Both the position numbers and the translations under genes were made by a program. Below are positions 53,075 to 62,902 of a stretch of DNA of 64,000 bases, piece after piece; position 1 is the first letter of the stretch, and each line of letters opens with the position of its first letter. Below the pieces are notes generated by a model. That model did not search any database, had not been told where the DNA came from, and saw only the letters and a list, made by a program, of their open reading frames with translations. Source of the stretch: Leptotrichia trevisanii DSM 22070 (GTDB lineage: Bacteria > Fusobacteriota > Fusobacteriia > Fusobacteriales > Leptotrichiaceae); the NCBI RefSeq assembly GCF_000482505.1, contig NZ_AXVL01000005.1, forward strand, positions 101,142 through 165,141, given 5' to 3'.

Positions 53075-54664
53075 TTATTTTATATAAGTATTATCCAGTA
53101 CAAAATCTTTTCCAATTGGGCTAAATACGATATTGTGGACTTTTGGATTTAATAATTTTGTATGTTGTCTGTAATAAAGTAATCCTACAGGCATATCTTC
53201 GGCAATTATTTTTTCCATTTCAATCATATCTTTAACTCTTTCTTCCTGATTTCCAGAACTTTTAACTTTTTTTACAAGCTCGTCGTAACGTGGATTTGAG
53301 TAATCTGAATAATTGTTTCCGTCTTTTGTCAGGAATCTGTCCAGATAAGTAATTGCATCGTTATAATCCCCGTTGTAGCCTGCAAGGGCGATTTCATAAT
53401 CTCTATGCTGCATTTTATCCAGTCTTGACTGGAATGTCATTCCTTCAATTTTAAGGTTTACTCCCAGGTTTGTTCTTAAACTTTCCTGAATATATTCAGA
53501 AATAACCTTATTGTTTCCAGAATCATTGAAAATCATTGTCAAATCAGGCAATTTTTGTAATCCCAGTTCCTTTAATCCTTCAGCTAGTAGTTGTTTTGCT
53601 TTTTGTGGATCATAAGCTGGGAACACTTTTCCCGCTTCTTCAGAGAAATCTTTTGAAACGCCAGTAATTCCTACTCCTTTTGTTGTATAGGTGTAAGCCA
53701 CTTCTCCTGTGTTATCAAGTACATCTGTAATTAATTTTTCCCTGTCTACCGCAAGTGACAATGCCTGTCTAATTTTTTTATTTGCAAGCACTTTATTTTT
53801 CATATTGTATGTCATATACCAGACAGAACCGTCTTTTGTAAGTAATTTACGTTTATCATTCTTAAATTCCTTAGCCTGTTCGATAGAGATGTTTGTTGAG
53901 TCAATTTCTCCATTTTTAAAGGCATTCACACTGGCACTGGCGTCGTTTATGAATAATATTTTTACAAATTTCAACTTGATATTATCTTTATTCCAGTAAT
54001 TTTCATTTTTTTCAAAGACAATTTCTGAATCCCTTGTCCATGATTTTATTGTATAGACACCAGATGAAATAGATGTTTCAGGAGATGTCATATATTTTTC
54101 TCCAACTTTATCATAGAACTTCTTGTTCAGAGGAGCATAAGTTTGTATTCTTACAATTGAATCAAAGTATGTAAGAGGGTTATTCAACGTAACTTCCAAC
54201 GTATAGTCGTCAACGACTTTAATTCCCAGCTGATTTTCGTCCTTAATCTGTCCAGCATTAAATTCTTTTGCATTTTTTATGTAAAATAATTTATCTGCGT
54301 ATTCTCCTGCGGTTTCAGGATTTAATGCTCTAACCCAGCCATCTTTAAAGTCTTTTGCCGTAATCGGATCACCGTTGCTCCATTTTGCATCTTTTCTCAA
54401 ATGGAATGTCCATACTGTTGAATTTTCATTGTGTTCCCATTTTTCTGCCACACCAGGAAGAGATTTTCCATCCTCTGCCTGTCTAGTTAATGTTTCAGCA
54501 ATAAGCGAATCAACAAATTCACTGGTTGAATCATTTGCCAGCTGAGGATCATAAGATTTTCCCTCTTCCTTCAGATTCAATTTAAGAGTTTCTGCATCCT
54601 CGTTTTTTCCACAAGAAATTACAAAAGCCATTAATATTGTCAAAACTAATAAGATTTTTTTCAT
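53075..54664 (-). CDS. oppA: Oligopeptide-binding lipoprotein OppA, paralog 2
   Basis: A 529-residue OppA with lipobox FVISC. Its core reads TVWTFHLRKDAKWSNGDPIT with AKDFKDGWVRALNPETAGEY after it. Compared with paralogs 3 and 4 it is less acidic in the pocket and has NEN in place of the conserved SxDG before TVWTF. The second ATG (54664) is preferred because GGGAG stands eight bases before it; an ATG two codons earlier is too close. Confidence 0.92.
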   Translation of the reverse strand: MKKILLVLTILMAFVISCGKNEDAETLKLNLKEEGKSYDPQLANDSTSEFVDSLIAETLTRQAEDGKSLPGVAEKWEHNENSTVWTFHLRKDAKWSNGDPITAKDFKDGWVRALNPETAGEYADKLFYIKNAKEFNAGQIKDENQLGIKVVDDYTLEVTLNNPLTYFDSIVRIQTYAPLNKKFYDKVGEKYMTSPETSISSGVYTIKSWTRDSEIVFEKNENYWNKDNIKLKFVKILFINDASASVNAFKNGEIDSTNISIEQAKEFKNDKRKLLTKDGSVWYMTYNMKNKVLANKKIRQALSLAVDREKLITDVLDNTGEVAYTYTTKGVGITGVSKDFSEEAGKVFPAYDPQKAKQLLAEGLKELGLQKLPDLTMIFNDSGNNKVISEYIQESLRTNLGVNLKIEGMTFQSRLDKMQHRDYEIALAGYNGDYNDAITYLDRFLTKDGNNYSDYSNPRYDELVKKVKSSGNQEERVKDMIEMEKIIAEDMPVGLLYYRQHTKLLNPKVHNIVFSPIGKDFVLDNTYIK

Positions 54665-54777
54665 ACTCATACTCCCTCTTTCCTTTTACTAGAATAAAAT
54701 AGTAAAATTAAAAATATTTTATCATTAATCTTAGTTATCCATCCAAATAGCTGCTGCTTTAGTGGAAAATGTAAAAA

Positions 54778-56379
54778 TTATTTTGTTATAGATGCATTAT
54801 AAAAATCAATGGAATCTCCAACAGAACGTATTACAACACCTTTTAACTTAGGATTTATCAAATAAACTCCCACTTCATAATAAAGTACAGAATATCTGAA
54901 ATCATCAGACAGTAATTTTTCAGCCTGTTTCATTGCATCCATTCTTGTTTTGTTATCTTGATTAACTTTAGCTAGATCAACCAGTTCATCGTATTTAGGA
55001 TCCGCATATTTTGCAAAGTTAAGATCTTTTACTTTCGAATGGAACATTTCCAGATAAGTCATTGGATCGGCATAGTCAGGCCCCCAGGCATATCTTACAA
55101 TTTCAAATTCTCCAGCTTTTGCACGTGCAATTCTTTCTTTTTTAGTAAGAACTTCCACTTCCACATCAATTCCTAATTTATCCTTCCATTGAGATTGATA
55201 AAATTCAGCTTCCTTTTTACCAGTTCCATTTTCATCCACAAGTAAATGCAATTTAACTTGTGCAGGAGTCATATTTAACTCTTTTAGCCCTTCTTCAAAC
55301 ACTTGTTTCACATTAACATTTGCAAATTCTGCAAACAAATCTCCAGCTTCTTCCCTGAAATCGCCTTTTTCACCAACTGTTCCATTTGAAACAATTCCAG
55401 AACCAATAATTCCGGCACCATTTAAGATGCTGTTTACTAATTCTTTTCTATCTATTGCAAGTGATAGCGCCTGTCTAACCTTTTTATTCTTTAATACAGG
55501 ATTTGATGTATTAAATCCTAAGTAATAGACTCTTCCATCAGGAAATTTATGTAATTCAGGTTTTCCTTCAAAGTTTGCCATTTTTTCAACTGAAATTTTT
55601 GTCAAGTCCAATTCTTTATTTTCAAAAAGGTTTGTAGCAGCTTCAAAATCAGTTACGATTAAACCTGTAAGTGTATCCACCTTTATATTTTGTGCATTCC
55701 AGTAGTTAGGATTTTTTTTCATAACAACTTTGTTATCATGTACCCATTCTTCCATTATAAACGGCCCGCTGTAAACAGATTTACCAGCTTCTGTTGCATA
55801 TCCTTCCCCATTATCAGCCAATGCTTTTTCATTAACTGGGAAGTAGACAGGCATAATTAATGTCTTTAAGAAGAATGGAGCTGGTTTTGATAAGGTAAAT
55901 TCAAGTGTATAATCATCTTTTGCTTTTATTCCAACTTGTCCAAAATCCTTCAAAGTTCCATTGTTGTAATTTTCGGCATTTTCAATATAATAAGCAAGCA
56001 CTGAATATTCAGAGCCTGTTTTAGGATCAAGTCCTCTTTTGATACCGTTAAAATAGTCTTTGGCAGTAAGCGGATCCCCATTGCTCCATTTCATTCCTTG
56101 TCTGATTTTAAATGTCCATACTTTTCCGTCATCTGATTTAGTCCAGCTTTCAGCTCCAGAAGGAACAATTTCATTTTTATCATTTAATCTTACAAGACTT
56201 TCATAAGTCATACTTGTAATAAAAATTCCACTCATATCAGTCAAAAGTTGCGGATCCAATGAAGTTGGCTCAGCTTCCATATTAAACGATACTGAATTTC
56301 CCGCAGGTTTGGCACTTTTTCCGCAAGAAACTATAAGCATTGATACAATTAAACAAAATATTAAAAAAGTTTTTTTCAT
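54778..56379 (-). CDS. oppA: Oligopeptide-binding lipoprotein OppA, paralog 1
   Basis: A 533-residue OppA with lipobox LIVSC. It is the most divergent of the four: AEPTSLDPQLLTDMSGIFIT, WTFKIRQGMKWSNGDPLTAK, then RYAWGPDYADPMTYLEMFHS. It lies first after the transporter genes (51 bp after oppF) and is probably the main partner of OppBCDF. Signal peptide and length are normal. Confidence 0.93.
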   Translation of the reverse strand: MKKTFLIFCLIVSMLIVSCGKSAKPAGNSVSFNMEAEPTSLDPQLLTDMSGIFITSMTYESLVRLNDKNEIVPSGAESWTKSDDGKVWTFKIRQGMKWSNGDPLTAKDYFNGIKRGLDPKTGSEYSVLAYYIENAENYNNGTLKDFGQVGIKAKDDYTLEFTLSKPAPFFLKTLIMPVYFPVNEKALADNGEGYATEAGKSVYSGPFIMEEWVHDNKVVMKKNPNYWNAQNIKVDTLTGLIVTDFEAATNLFENKELDLTKISVEKMANFEGKPELHKFPDGRVYYLGFNTSNPVLKNKKVRQALSLAIDRKELVNSILNGAGIIGSGIVSNGTVGEKGDFREEAGDLFAEFANVNVKQVFEEGLKELNMTPAQVKLHLLVDENGTGKKEAEFYQSQWKDKLGIDVEVEVLTKKERIARAKAGEFEIVRYAWGPDYADPMTYLEMFHSKVKDLNFAKYADPKYDELVDLAKVNQDNKTRMDAMKQAEKLLSDDFRYSVLYYEVGVYLINPKLKGVVIRSVGDSIDFYNASITK

Positions 56380-56430
56380 AGATACTTCCTTTCCAAATCA
56401 TTTATTATTTACTTTTTTGTTGCTTTTTTA

Positions 56431-57381
56431 TTAAATAAGTCCTTTTTCCTTTAAGAAAGAAGTTTCTACAAAATGTCCGGGCTTATATTCGGTTAATTCG
56501 GGAGTTTCAGGGATAATCCCTATTTCAGAGGCATCTCCCATTGGACTTCTTAAATATGATTCATCCATATCAATTTTTGTTGTCTTCTTGTAATCAGGAT
56601 CTGCTATCGGTACGGCAGAAATAAGTGATTTTGTGTAGCTGTGGACAGGATCGCTGTAAACAACTTCTGGAGTTCCCAGTTCAACCACTTTTCCACGATA
56701 CATAACTGCCACTCTGTCTGAAATATATTTTACCATTGACAAGTCGTGTGCGATAAATAATAAAGTTAAGTTTCTTTCCTTTTGCAAATCCTTCAGCAAA
56801 TTTACAACTTGTGCCTGAATTGACACATCCAGAGCCGAGATTGGCTCATCACACACTAATACTTCTGGACTAACTGCAAGTGCCCTTGCAATCCCGATTC
56901 TCTGTCTTTGTCCTCCAGAAAATTCATGTGGAAAACGGCTGGCATGCTCCCTGTTAAGCCCAACAATTTCCAAAAGGCTGTAAACTCTTTCCATTCTTTC
57001 CTGTTTTGAAGTTGCCAGTTTATGAATATCAATCCCTTCGGCAATAATATCTCCGACAGTCATTCTTGGATTAAGGGAAGCCTGCGGATCCTGAAATATC
57101 ATTTGCACTTTTTTTGTAAATTCTTTTCTTCCATAATCTTCAATTGGTTTTCCATTAAATAAAATATCCCCATTTGTCTTTGAGTAAAGTCTGCTGACAG
57201 TTCTTCCAAGTGTAGTTTTTCCAGAACCTGATTCTCCAACAAGACTTAGAATTTCACCTTTGTAGATGTCCATTGTAACATTTTCCACAGCCTTTAGCAC
57301 TTGTCTTTTTTTCATTGGAAAATATTTTTTTAAGTTTTTCATTTCTATTAATTTTTCTTTTTTATTTTCATTAGCTGACAT
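56431..57381 (-). CDS. oppF: Oligopeptide ABC transporter ATP-binding protein OppF
   Basis: A 316-residue ABC ATPase with Walker A GESGSGKTT, FQDPQASLNPRMTVGDIIAE, signature FSGGQRQRIGIARAL and Walker B VLVCDEPISALDVSIQA. The C-terminal extension (HSYTKSLISAVPIADP) is the oligopeptide/dipeptide family tail. Its start overlaps the oppD stop by one base (TAATG), indicating coupling. It pairs with OppD to drive peptide uptake. Confidence 0.95.
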   Translation of the reverse strand: MSANENKKEKLIEMKNLKKYFPMKKRQVLKAVENVTMDIYKGEILSLVGESGSGKTTLGRTVSRLYSKTNGDILFNGKPIEDYGRKEFTKKVQMIFQDPQASLNPRMTVGDIIAEGIDIHKLATSKQERMERVYSLLEIVGLNREHASRFPHEFSGGQRQRIGIARALAVSPEVLVCDEPISALDVSIQAQVVNLLKDLQKERNLTLLFIAHDLSMVKYISDRVAVMYRGKVVELGTPEVVYSDPVHSYTKSLISAVPIADPDYKKTTKIDMDESYLRSPMGDASEIGIIPETPELTEYKPGHFVETSFLKEKGLI

Positions 57382-58430
57382 TATTTCCCCTCCGTTTCTA
57401 TATTATCTGATTTTAGGGAATTTTCCTGTTCAAAAGGAGATTTTATTTTTGGAGCACCGGCAACATAAAGCCACGATTTTACAAAATGTCCGTTCCCCAA
57501 GTCAATCATTGGAGGTTTTCTTTCATAGTCAATTTTCATTGCATATTCAGAACGTGCCGCAAACGGATCTCCCACAGGCGGTTTTAACAAATCTGGAGGA
57601 GTTCCTGGAATGGAAGCCAGTTTTTCCCCAATTTTCATATCCAGTCTTGGCAAGGATTTTAAAAGGCCCCAAGTATACGGATGTTTTGGATTTTTGAAAA
57701 GTTCCTTTACAGGAGCTTCTTCCAGTTTTTCTCCAGCATACATAACAACCACTCTGTCAGCAGTTTCGGCAACTACTCCCAAATCATGTGTTATAAGTAT
57801 TACAGCAATGTTTAATTCTTTTTTCAGTTCATTTATCAAATCCAGTATTTGTGCCTGAATTGTAACGTCTAAAGCCGTTGTTGGCTCATCACAGATTAAC
57901 AAGTCTGGCTCACATGAAAGGGCAATGGCTATAACCGCCCTTTGACGCATTCCTCCAGAAAACTCATGCGGATACTGATGAAATCTTTCTTCCGGTTTAG
58001 GGATCCCGACTTTTCTAAGCATTTCGATAGCCTGCTGTTTTGCCTCTTCCCTTGTTACATTTTTATGAATCAGGATTCCTTCCATAATCTGTTTTCCAAC
58101 TTTAATCGTTGGATTAAGCGATGTCATAGGATCCTGAAATATCATCCCGATTTTTCCACCACGAAGTTCTCTCATTCTTTCGATAGGAGCTTTTACCAAA
58201 TCTTCCCCTTCAAAAAGTATTTCCCCATTTTTAATTTCTCCTGGTGGCATTGGTATTAATCTCATAATTGTCTGTACAGTAACTGATTTTCCTGAACCAG
58301 ACTCTCCAACGATTGCAAGCGTTTCCCCACGATCCACAGAAAAGCTGATCCCTCTAAGAGCCTGAACTTCCCCGGCATACGTATTAAAAGAAACACTCAA
58401 GTCCTTTACTTCTAATAATTTTTTTCCCAT
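57381..58430 (-). CDS. oppD: Oligopeptide ABC transporter ATP-binding protein OppD
   Basis: A 349-residue ABC ATPase: Walker A GESGSGKSVT, IFQDPMTSLNPTIKVGKQIM, signature FSGGMRQRAVIAIALS, Walker B LLICDEPTTALDVTIQA, and the C-terminal KHPYTWGLLKSLPRLDMK plus IPGTPPDLLKPPVGDPFAAR, the OppD-type tail. In several members this tail holds cysteines for an iron-sulfur site; here the segment after PFAAR has none. Together with OppF it powers the permease. Confidence 0.95.
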   Translation of the reverse strand: MGKKLLEVKDLSVSFNTYAGEVQALRGISFSVDRGETLAIVGESGSGKSVTVQTIMRLIPMPPGEIKNGEILFEGEDLVKAPIERMRELRGGKIGMIFQDPMTSLNPTIKVGKQIMEGILIHKNVTREEAKQQAIEMLRKVGIPKPEERFHQYPHEFSGGMRQRAVIAIALSCEPDLLICDEPTTALDVTIQAQILDLINELKKELNIAVILITHDLGVVAETADRVVVMYAGEKLEEAPVKELFKNPKHPYTWGLLKSLPRLDMKIGEKLASIPGTPPDLLKPPVGDPFAARSEYAMKIDYERKPPMIDLGNGHFVKSWLYVAGAPKIKSPFEQENSLKSDNIETEGK

Positions 58431-58471
58431 TTTCTAATCCTCTCTGTATTAATATGGATTGTTTTTTATTT

Positions 58472-59437
58472 TTAATCTCTTAATTTTGGATTTAATGCGT
58501 CATTTAAAGCATCTCCAACAATATTGAATGCCAATGTAATTAATGAAATTACAACTGATGGAATAATGAATAAATATGGATATGAAGTCATATTTACGAA
58601 ACCATCAAATACCAAGTTTCCAAGTGATGCCTGTGGAATTGGAACTCCAAGTCCGATGAAACTTAAAAATGCTTCTGTAAAGATAATGTTTGGTATGTCT
58701 GTTGTAAGTCTGATTATTATTACACTTAGTGTATTTGGGATTAAGTGCTTCAACGTTATCCATAAAAAGTTACCGCCAAGTGATTTTGAAGCCAGTACAA
58801 ATTCATTTTCTTTAATTTTAAGCACTTCTCCACGCACTAACAGCGAATAGTTTAGCCATCTTGTCAATGACATTGCAATAATTATTGTTTTTACACTGTT
58901 TCCCATTACAACCATTAATAAAATTATGTAAATCATTGATGGAATGATTAATAAGATTTCCACAATTCTAGTCATTATGGTATCAATAATTCCGCCAAAA
59001 TATGCTGATACAGCCCCATAAATTGTTCCAAAAACAACACAAATTGCAGCCGTTATCAAGGATAGTTCCATTGAAATTCTTATTCCTTGCGAAAGTCTTG
59101 CAAACAAGTCACGTCCAAGGTTATCCGTTCCTAAATAATGCCCTTTTGCAAGTCCCTTTGCTGGACTTAAAAATTTAGCTGATAAATCCTGAGCTCTATA
59201 AGAATATTTTGTCAAACTTTGCCCAAAAATTGCTAAAAATAGGAAAATAAGTGTTATTCCTAAAAACGATAAAGCTAATTTATTTTTCTTGAATCTTCTC
59301 CATCCATCCTGCCAGAATGTTAAACTTGGTTTGTAGATTTCTTCACTTTGAGTGGTGTCTGCACCTACGATTTTAAAATCTTCAGGTGTTGGGATATAAT
59401 CATTTTCAGTTATAATTTTTTTTATATTTTCTGCCAC
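58472..59437 (-). CDS. oppC: Oligopeptide ABC transporter permease OppC
   Basis: A 321-residue membrane protein with six helices and the typical OppC N-terminal cytoplasmic extension. LGTDNLGRDLFARLSQGIRI is the family hallmark and EAFLSFIGLGVPIPQASLG lies near the EAA loop. It starts with GTG (59437), one base overlapping the oppB stop, with GGAGATG as ribosome site. Confidence 0.94.
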   Translation of the reverse strand: MAENIKKIITENDYIPTPEDFKIVGADTTQSEEIYKPSLTFWQDGWRRFKKNKLALSFLGITLIFLFLAIFGQSLTKYSYRAQDLSAKFLSPAKGLAKGHYLGTDNLGRDLFARLSQGIRISMELSLITAAICVVFGTIYGAVSAYFGGIIDTIMTRIVEILLIIPSMIYIILLMVVMGNSVKTIIIAMSLTRWLNYSLLVRGEVLKIKENEFVLASKSLGGNFLWITLKHLIPNTLSVIIIRLTTDIPNIIFTEAFLSFIGLGVPIPQASLGNLVFDGFVNMTSYPYLFIIPSVVISLITLAFNIVGDALNDALNPKLRD

Positions 59438-60414
59438 TATATTTCATCTCCTTTTCCAAGTTTAATTTTAGGATCAACCATAACGTATACAATATCAACA
59501 AGTATCATCATTATAATAAGGAATATCGCATAAAACACAGTAACTCCAAGTACCATCGTGTAATCCCTGTCATTGATACTGTCTACAAAGTATTTTCCTA
59601 ATCCTGGAATCGAAAACATCTTTTCAATTACAAATGAACCTGTCAGAACCGCAGCAATTGTCGGCCCCATTATTGTAATAATTGGTAAAATTGCATTTCT
59701 TAAAGCATGTTTAAAAACGATATTTTTTGGTTTTACCCCTTTTGCAATCGCCAATCTTATATAATCCTGTCCCATTACCTCGATCATCTTATCTCTTAAT
59801 AACCGTGCAATCAATGCCACTGTGTAAAGTCCAAGTGCAACAACCGGCAATATTTTTTTCTCAGGCCTGTCCCATCCTGATAACAAAATCCTTACAAGTG
59901 GTAAATTATATTCATCGATTAAGATACCATTATGTATATCGACAAAATACTTCTGCATTAGTCCCGCTAATACAAAACTCGGTACGGATATTCCAATTAT
60001 TGCCACAATCATCGCTAACCTATCCTGATATTTTCCTCTTTTCAAAGCTGCGACAATCCCAAGTGGAATTCCTAAAGCCAATGCAAAGATAATAGATCTG
60101 GCTCCCAGATCTGCTGATGTCAGAAAACTTTTCTTAATAACATCATTAACAGTTCTTCCCCGAACTTTCATGGATGCCCCCAGATCCCCTTTTGCTATGT
60201 TTTTCAGGTATTCAACATACTGTTCCCCAAGTGGACGATCCAAATGGTATTTTGCCATTAGATTTTCCTTTACTTTAGGTGGAATCGCTTTTTCACTTTG
60301 AAACGGATCACCCGGTAACATATGTATCAGAAAGAATGTAATAGTAATAACCAGCCACAACGTTACAAGCCCCATTGCGATTCTCTTAATTAAAAACTTT
60401 AAAATATTTTTCAT
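59437..60414 (-). CDS. oppB: Oligopeptide ABC transporter permease OppB
   Basis: A 325-residue membrane protein with six helices. The start LKFLIKRIAMGLVTLWLVIT, then FFLIHMLPGDPFQSE and the cytoplasmic coupling loop YIRLAIAKGVKPKNIVFKHA are family markers. It is the first gene of the minus-strand opp operon, with its own promoter at 60450-60479, and GAAAGGAAG precedes the ATG. Confidence 0.94.
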   Translation of the reverse strand: MKNILKFLIKRIAMGLVTLWLVITITFFLIHMLPGDPFQSEKAIPPKVKENLMAKYHLDRPLGEQYVEYLKNIAKGDLGASMKVRGRTVNDVIKKSFLTSADLGARSIIFALALGIPLGIVAALKRGKYQDRLAMIVAIIGISVPSFVLAGLMQKYFVDIHNGILIDEYNLPLVRILLSGWDRPEKKILPVVALGLYTVALIARLLRDKMIEVMGQDYIRLAIAKGVKPKNIVFKHALRNAILPIITIMGPTIAAVLTGSFVIEKMFSIPGLGKYFVDSINDRDYTMVLGVTVFYAIFLIIMMILVDIVYVMVDPKIKLGKGDEI

Positions 60415-60449
60415 ACTCGCTTCCTTTCACTAAAATTTTATATACCTAT

Positions 60450-60479
60450 ATTATATCTTATATTCAGTAAGTTTTGCAA
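60450..60479 (-). promoter_or_regulatory. Promoter of the opp operon
   Basis: On the minus strand TTGCAA (60479-60474), 18 bases, TATAAT (60455-60450), 36 bp before the oppB start. The rest of the 345-bp gap up to 60759 has only a terminator and AT-rich sequence. Confidence 0.7.
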
Positions 60480-60580
60480 GCAATTTTGTTTATAATGAGT
60501 ATTTTTTTACTATTAATTTTTTTTATGGATAAATAATAGTTCTCTAAATATAATATATTTACTGAATTTCAAGCAATATA

Positions 60581-60630
60581 AAAAATAGCCTAAATTTATA
60601 TTAAAATTAAATATAAAAATTTAGACTACT
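60581..60630 (-). terminator. Terminator after the lysozyme-like gene
   Basis: On the minus strand TAGTCTAAATTT...AAATTTAGGCTA closes a hairpin with an AT-rich upper stem and is followed by a T run. It separates the lysozyme-like gene (ends 60760) from the opp operon, 130 bp downstream of its stop. Confidence 0.65.
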
Positions 60631-60759
60631 TGTTTATTTATAAAAAAATTCGATTCAGAATAAAAGTTATGGCTATATTTATGTGCTGTTAAACTGCTTA
60701 TTCCCATTCAGGCATATTTATAGTTCCAGCTTTGTCAATAAGACGTTTTCTATTCAAAT

Positions 60760-61617
60760 TCAGTTTTTATATGTATTGCAACGATTTAACCATCCTGCCA
60801 GCCATTTTTTCTCGTTTCTTGCAGGATCAGAGTTTTTTACACGTCTTTCAAGAACGAATTTTGCAGAGTCGCTAAATTCTTCAAGAGCCGCTTTCCCACT
60901 GCCGGTACCTTTCATATTTTCCAAGACTTGCAGAAGTCCCCAGCCATCCCCGTTGTAAGTTTCAGTCCGGGAAGTTCCTTCACCTTTGAAATTCACGTAA
61001 TCAATCAATGGATATAGCCCGTTTGGAGAGTGTGCAACACGGTAAAATTGTTTTTTTACATTTTCTGGATTATCCGCTATTTCCAACATTTTCTCCAACG
61101 AGTTTTCAAGTCGCTCAAAAATAAACGAAACTTGAATAGCCTTTGTATTATAAAGGAAATTTATCAATTCGACAATATCCTTATTTCCAATACTTCTAAG
61201 TTTAAAAAGTTCCTCACGGCTTTCCCAAGGCGAATAACTGTTTTCTTCAACAATCTTAGGCAATTTTATATCATGCTTCCTATAATACGCAACAAGCTGC
61301 GGAAAACTCTCTGCAAATCTTCCCCGCTGCCCCTGTTTGTACCAAATAAAATGCCCAATTCCCAGCGATGGGAAATCTTCCCCTGTATTCCAGTAAACAA
61401 GATCCTCCTTTTTTCCGCCAGCCTCATTCTTAAAAATCTTCTCAGCCACAACATCCAGTTCCGCCTTTGAAATTGTAAGTCCAGCTTTCTTATTCGTATC
61501 CATGGCATCAGGTTTTGAAGGCATTTTTGCCACGTTTTTATTGGAAAGTCCAAATGACGCCATCGAAATTGCCATAATACTGGCTAAAATTAATAATTTA
61601 CATTTATTTCTTTTCAT
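60760..61617 (-). CDS. Secreted lysozyme-like protein of unknown substrate
   Basis: A 285-residue exported protein: signal peptide up to about residue 23 (ILASIMAISMASFG), a linker, then one domain beginning AELDVVAEKIFKNEAGGKKE. A Glu followed by FPSLGIGHFIWYKQG is reminiscent of lysozyme-fold hydrolases, where an acid residue sits before a G-x-G-x-H turn, but this is not a close match to any family I can name. Related sequences are commonly annotated as hypothetical. A wall- or glycan-cutting role is an inference from fold-like motifs and export. Confidence 0.55.
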   Translation of the reverse strand: MKRNKCKLLILASIMAISMASFGLSNKNVAKMPSKPDAMDTNKKAGLTISKAELDVVAEKIFKNEAGGKKEDLVYWNTGEDFPSLGIGHFIWYKQGQRGRFAESFPQLVAYYRKHDIKLPKIVEENSYSPWESREELFKLRSIGNKDIVELINFLYNTKAIQVSFIFERLENSLEKMLEIADNPENVKKQFYRVAHSPNGLYPLIDYVNFKGEGTSRTETYNGDGWGLLQVLENMKGTGSGKAALEEFSDSAKFVLERRVKNSDPARNEKKWLAGWLNRCNTYKN

Positions 61618-61869
61618 AAGTCCACTCCTTTTTTATTAAAATTATCGTTTTAAAATATTTAGCTTTTTTAGTAAAAATACAAAAGTAATTTTATTACATT
61701 ATAACAACTTTTTAACAGTTTTTCACTTTTTTTTATCTTAGATGAAATTTAATAAAAGTGATATTTACACTTGCAATTTACTTTTCTCTGTCCCTGGGGA
61801 GGTTTTATTTTGCAGTAATTCAAATACGTGATATAATAACAACATATATTTCAAAAATTGGGAGTGAAA

Positions 61870-62244
61870 ATGGCTAAAATAATGGAAGAAGAAAATATAA
61901 ATTATGAAACAAAGGCTATTCATAAGGAAATTGTGGAAAAAGTGGAAAAATTAATGCCAGAAGAGGAAGTTATATATGATTTGGCAGATTTTTTTAAGAT
62001 ACTGGGAGATACCACGAGAATGAGGATATTAAGCGCCTTATTTCATGAGGAAATGTGTGTTTATGATATTGCAAATCTGTTGAAAATGACACAGTCTGCT
62101 ATTTCACATCAGCTTCGGGTATTGAAGCAGGGCAGATTTGTAAAACATAGAAAAGAAGGGAAAGTTGTCTATTATTCGCTGGAAGATGAGCATATAAAGC
62201 ATATTGTGGAGCAGGGGATGACACATATTCTGGAAAAAAGATAA
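61870..62244 (+). CDS. ArsR-family winged-helix transcription regulator
   Basis: A 124-residue regulator with the ArsR/SmtB pattern: YDLADFFKILGDTTRMRILS, then EMCVYDIANLLKMTQSAISH with QLRVLKQGRFVKHRKEGKVV. The group contains zinc/cobalt sensors such as CzrA and SmtB. The cysteine of ELCVCDL-type arsenic sensors is kept only once (EMCVYD), and the C-terminal DEHIKHIVEQGMTH holds the Asp/His pattern of the alpha5 zinc site. The ATG at 61870 follows GGGAGTG. No transporter gene adjoins it, so its targets lie elsewhere or at its own promoter. Confidence 0.9.
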   Translation: MAKIMEEENINYETKAIHKEIVEKVEKLMPEEEVIYDLADFFKILGDTTRMRILSALFHEEMCVYDIANLLKMTQSAISHQLRVLKQGRFVKHRKEGKVVYYSLEDEHIKHIVEQGMTHILEKR

Positions 62245-62329
62245 TCTTTAAATTTGTAAGTCAAATAATTTTGCTATACAAACAATATTAAATATGATAT
62301 AATTACAAAAAAGTAAAGGAGATAAAAAT

Positions 62330-62848
62330 ATGACAGAAATTAAAAATAAAGTAACATTTAAAGGAAACCCAGTAACTCTTGTGGGAAATGAAGTAAAAGC
62401 CGGTGATACAGCACCTGACTTTACAGTTTTATCACCCGAGCTAAAGGAAGTGAAATTGAGCGACTATAAAGGAAAAGTTGTGGTAATAGCAGTATTTCCA
62501 TCAGTTGACACAGGAGTGTGTGCATTACAGCTGGCAAGATTTAATCAGGAGGCGGCAAGTTTTGGAGATGATGTCCAATTATTAACTATTTCGGCTGATT
62601 TACCCTTTGCACTTGGCAGATATTGTGCAGATAAGGGGATTGCAAACGCTTTGACAGCATCAGATCATAGAGAGTTGGATTTTGGGACAAAATATGGTTT
62701 TGTAATAAAAGAGTTGAGACTGTTGTCAAGAGGAACAGTTATTGTTGATAAAGATGGTGTTATAAGATATGTGGAATATGTATCAGAAGTTGGAGAACAT
62801 CCAGATTATGAAAAAGCGTTGAAAGTAATAAAAGAATTAGCTAAATAG
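62330..62848 (+). CDS. tpx: Thiol peroxidase Tpx
   Basis: Tpx (172 residues) reduces peroxides with thioredoxin. The atypical 2-Cys pattern is present: FPSVDTGVCALQLARFNQEA with the peroxidatic Cys64 (here DTGVC instead of the common DTPVC) and the resolving Cys98 in FALGRYCADKG. The start KVTFKGNPVTLVGNEVKAGD is typical. A TATAAT lies at 62298-62303, 27 bp before the ATG, but no good -35 is visible. AAAGGAG precedes the ATG. Confidence 0.95.
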   Translation: MTEIKNKVTFKGNPVTLVGNEVKAGDTAPDFTVLSPELKEVKLSDYKGKVVVIAVFPSVDTGVCALQLARFNQEAASFGDDVQLLTISADLPFALGRYCADKGIANALTASDHRELDFGTKYGFVIKELRLLSRGTVIVDKDGVIRYVEYVSEVGEHPDYEKALKVIKELAK

Positions 62849-62902
62849 TTTTTTTATTTTAAACTGGAAAAATATAAAAAAACTAAACAACAGATTTTAT
62901 TT

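Noticed and set aside
62277..62303. Full sigma-70 promoter for tpx
   Set aside because: The TATAAT is clear but the nearest TTG-containing hexamer (TTGCTA at 62271) is 21 bases away, too far for a normal promoter.
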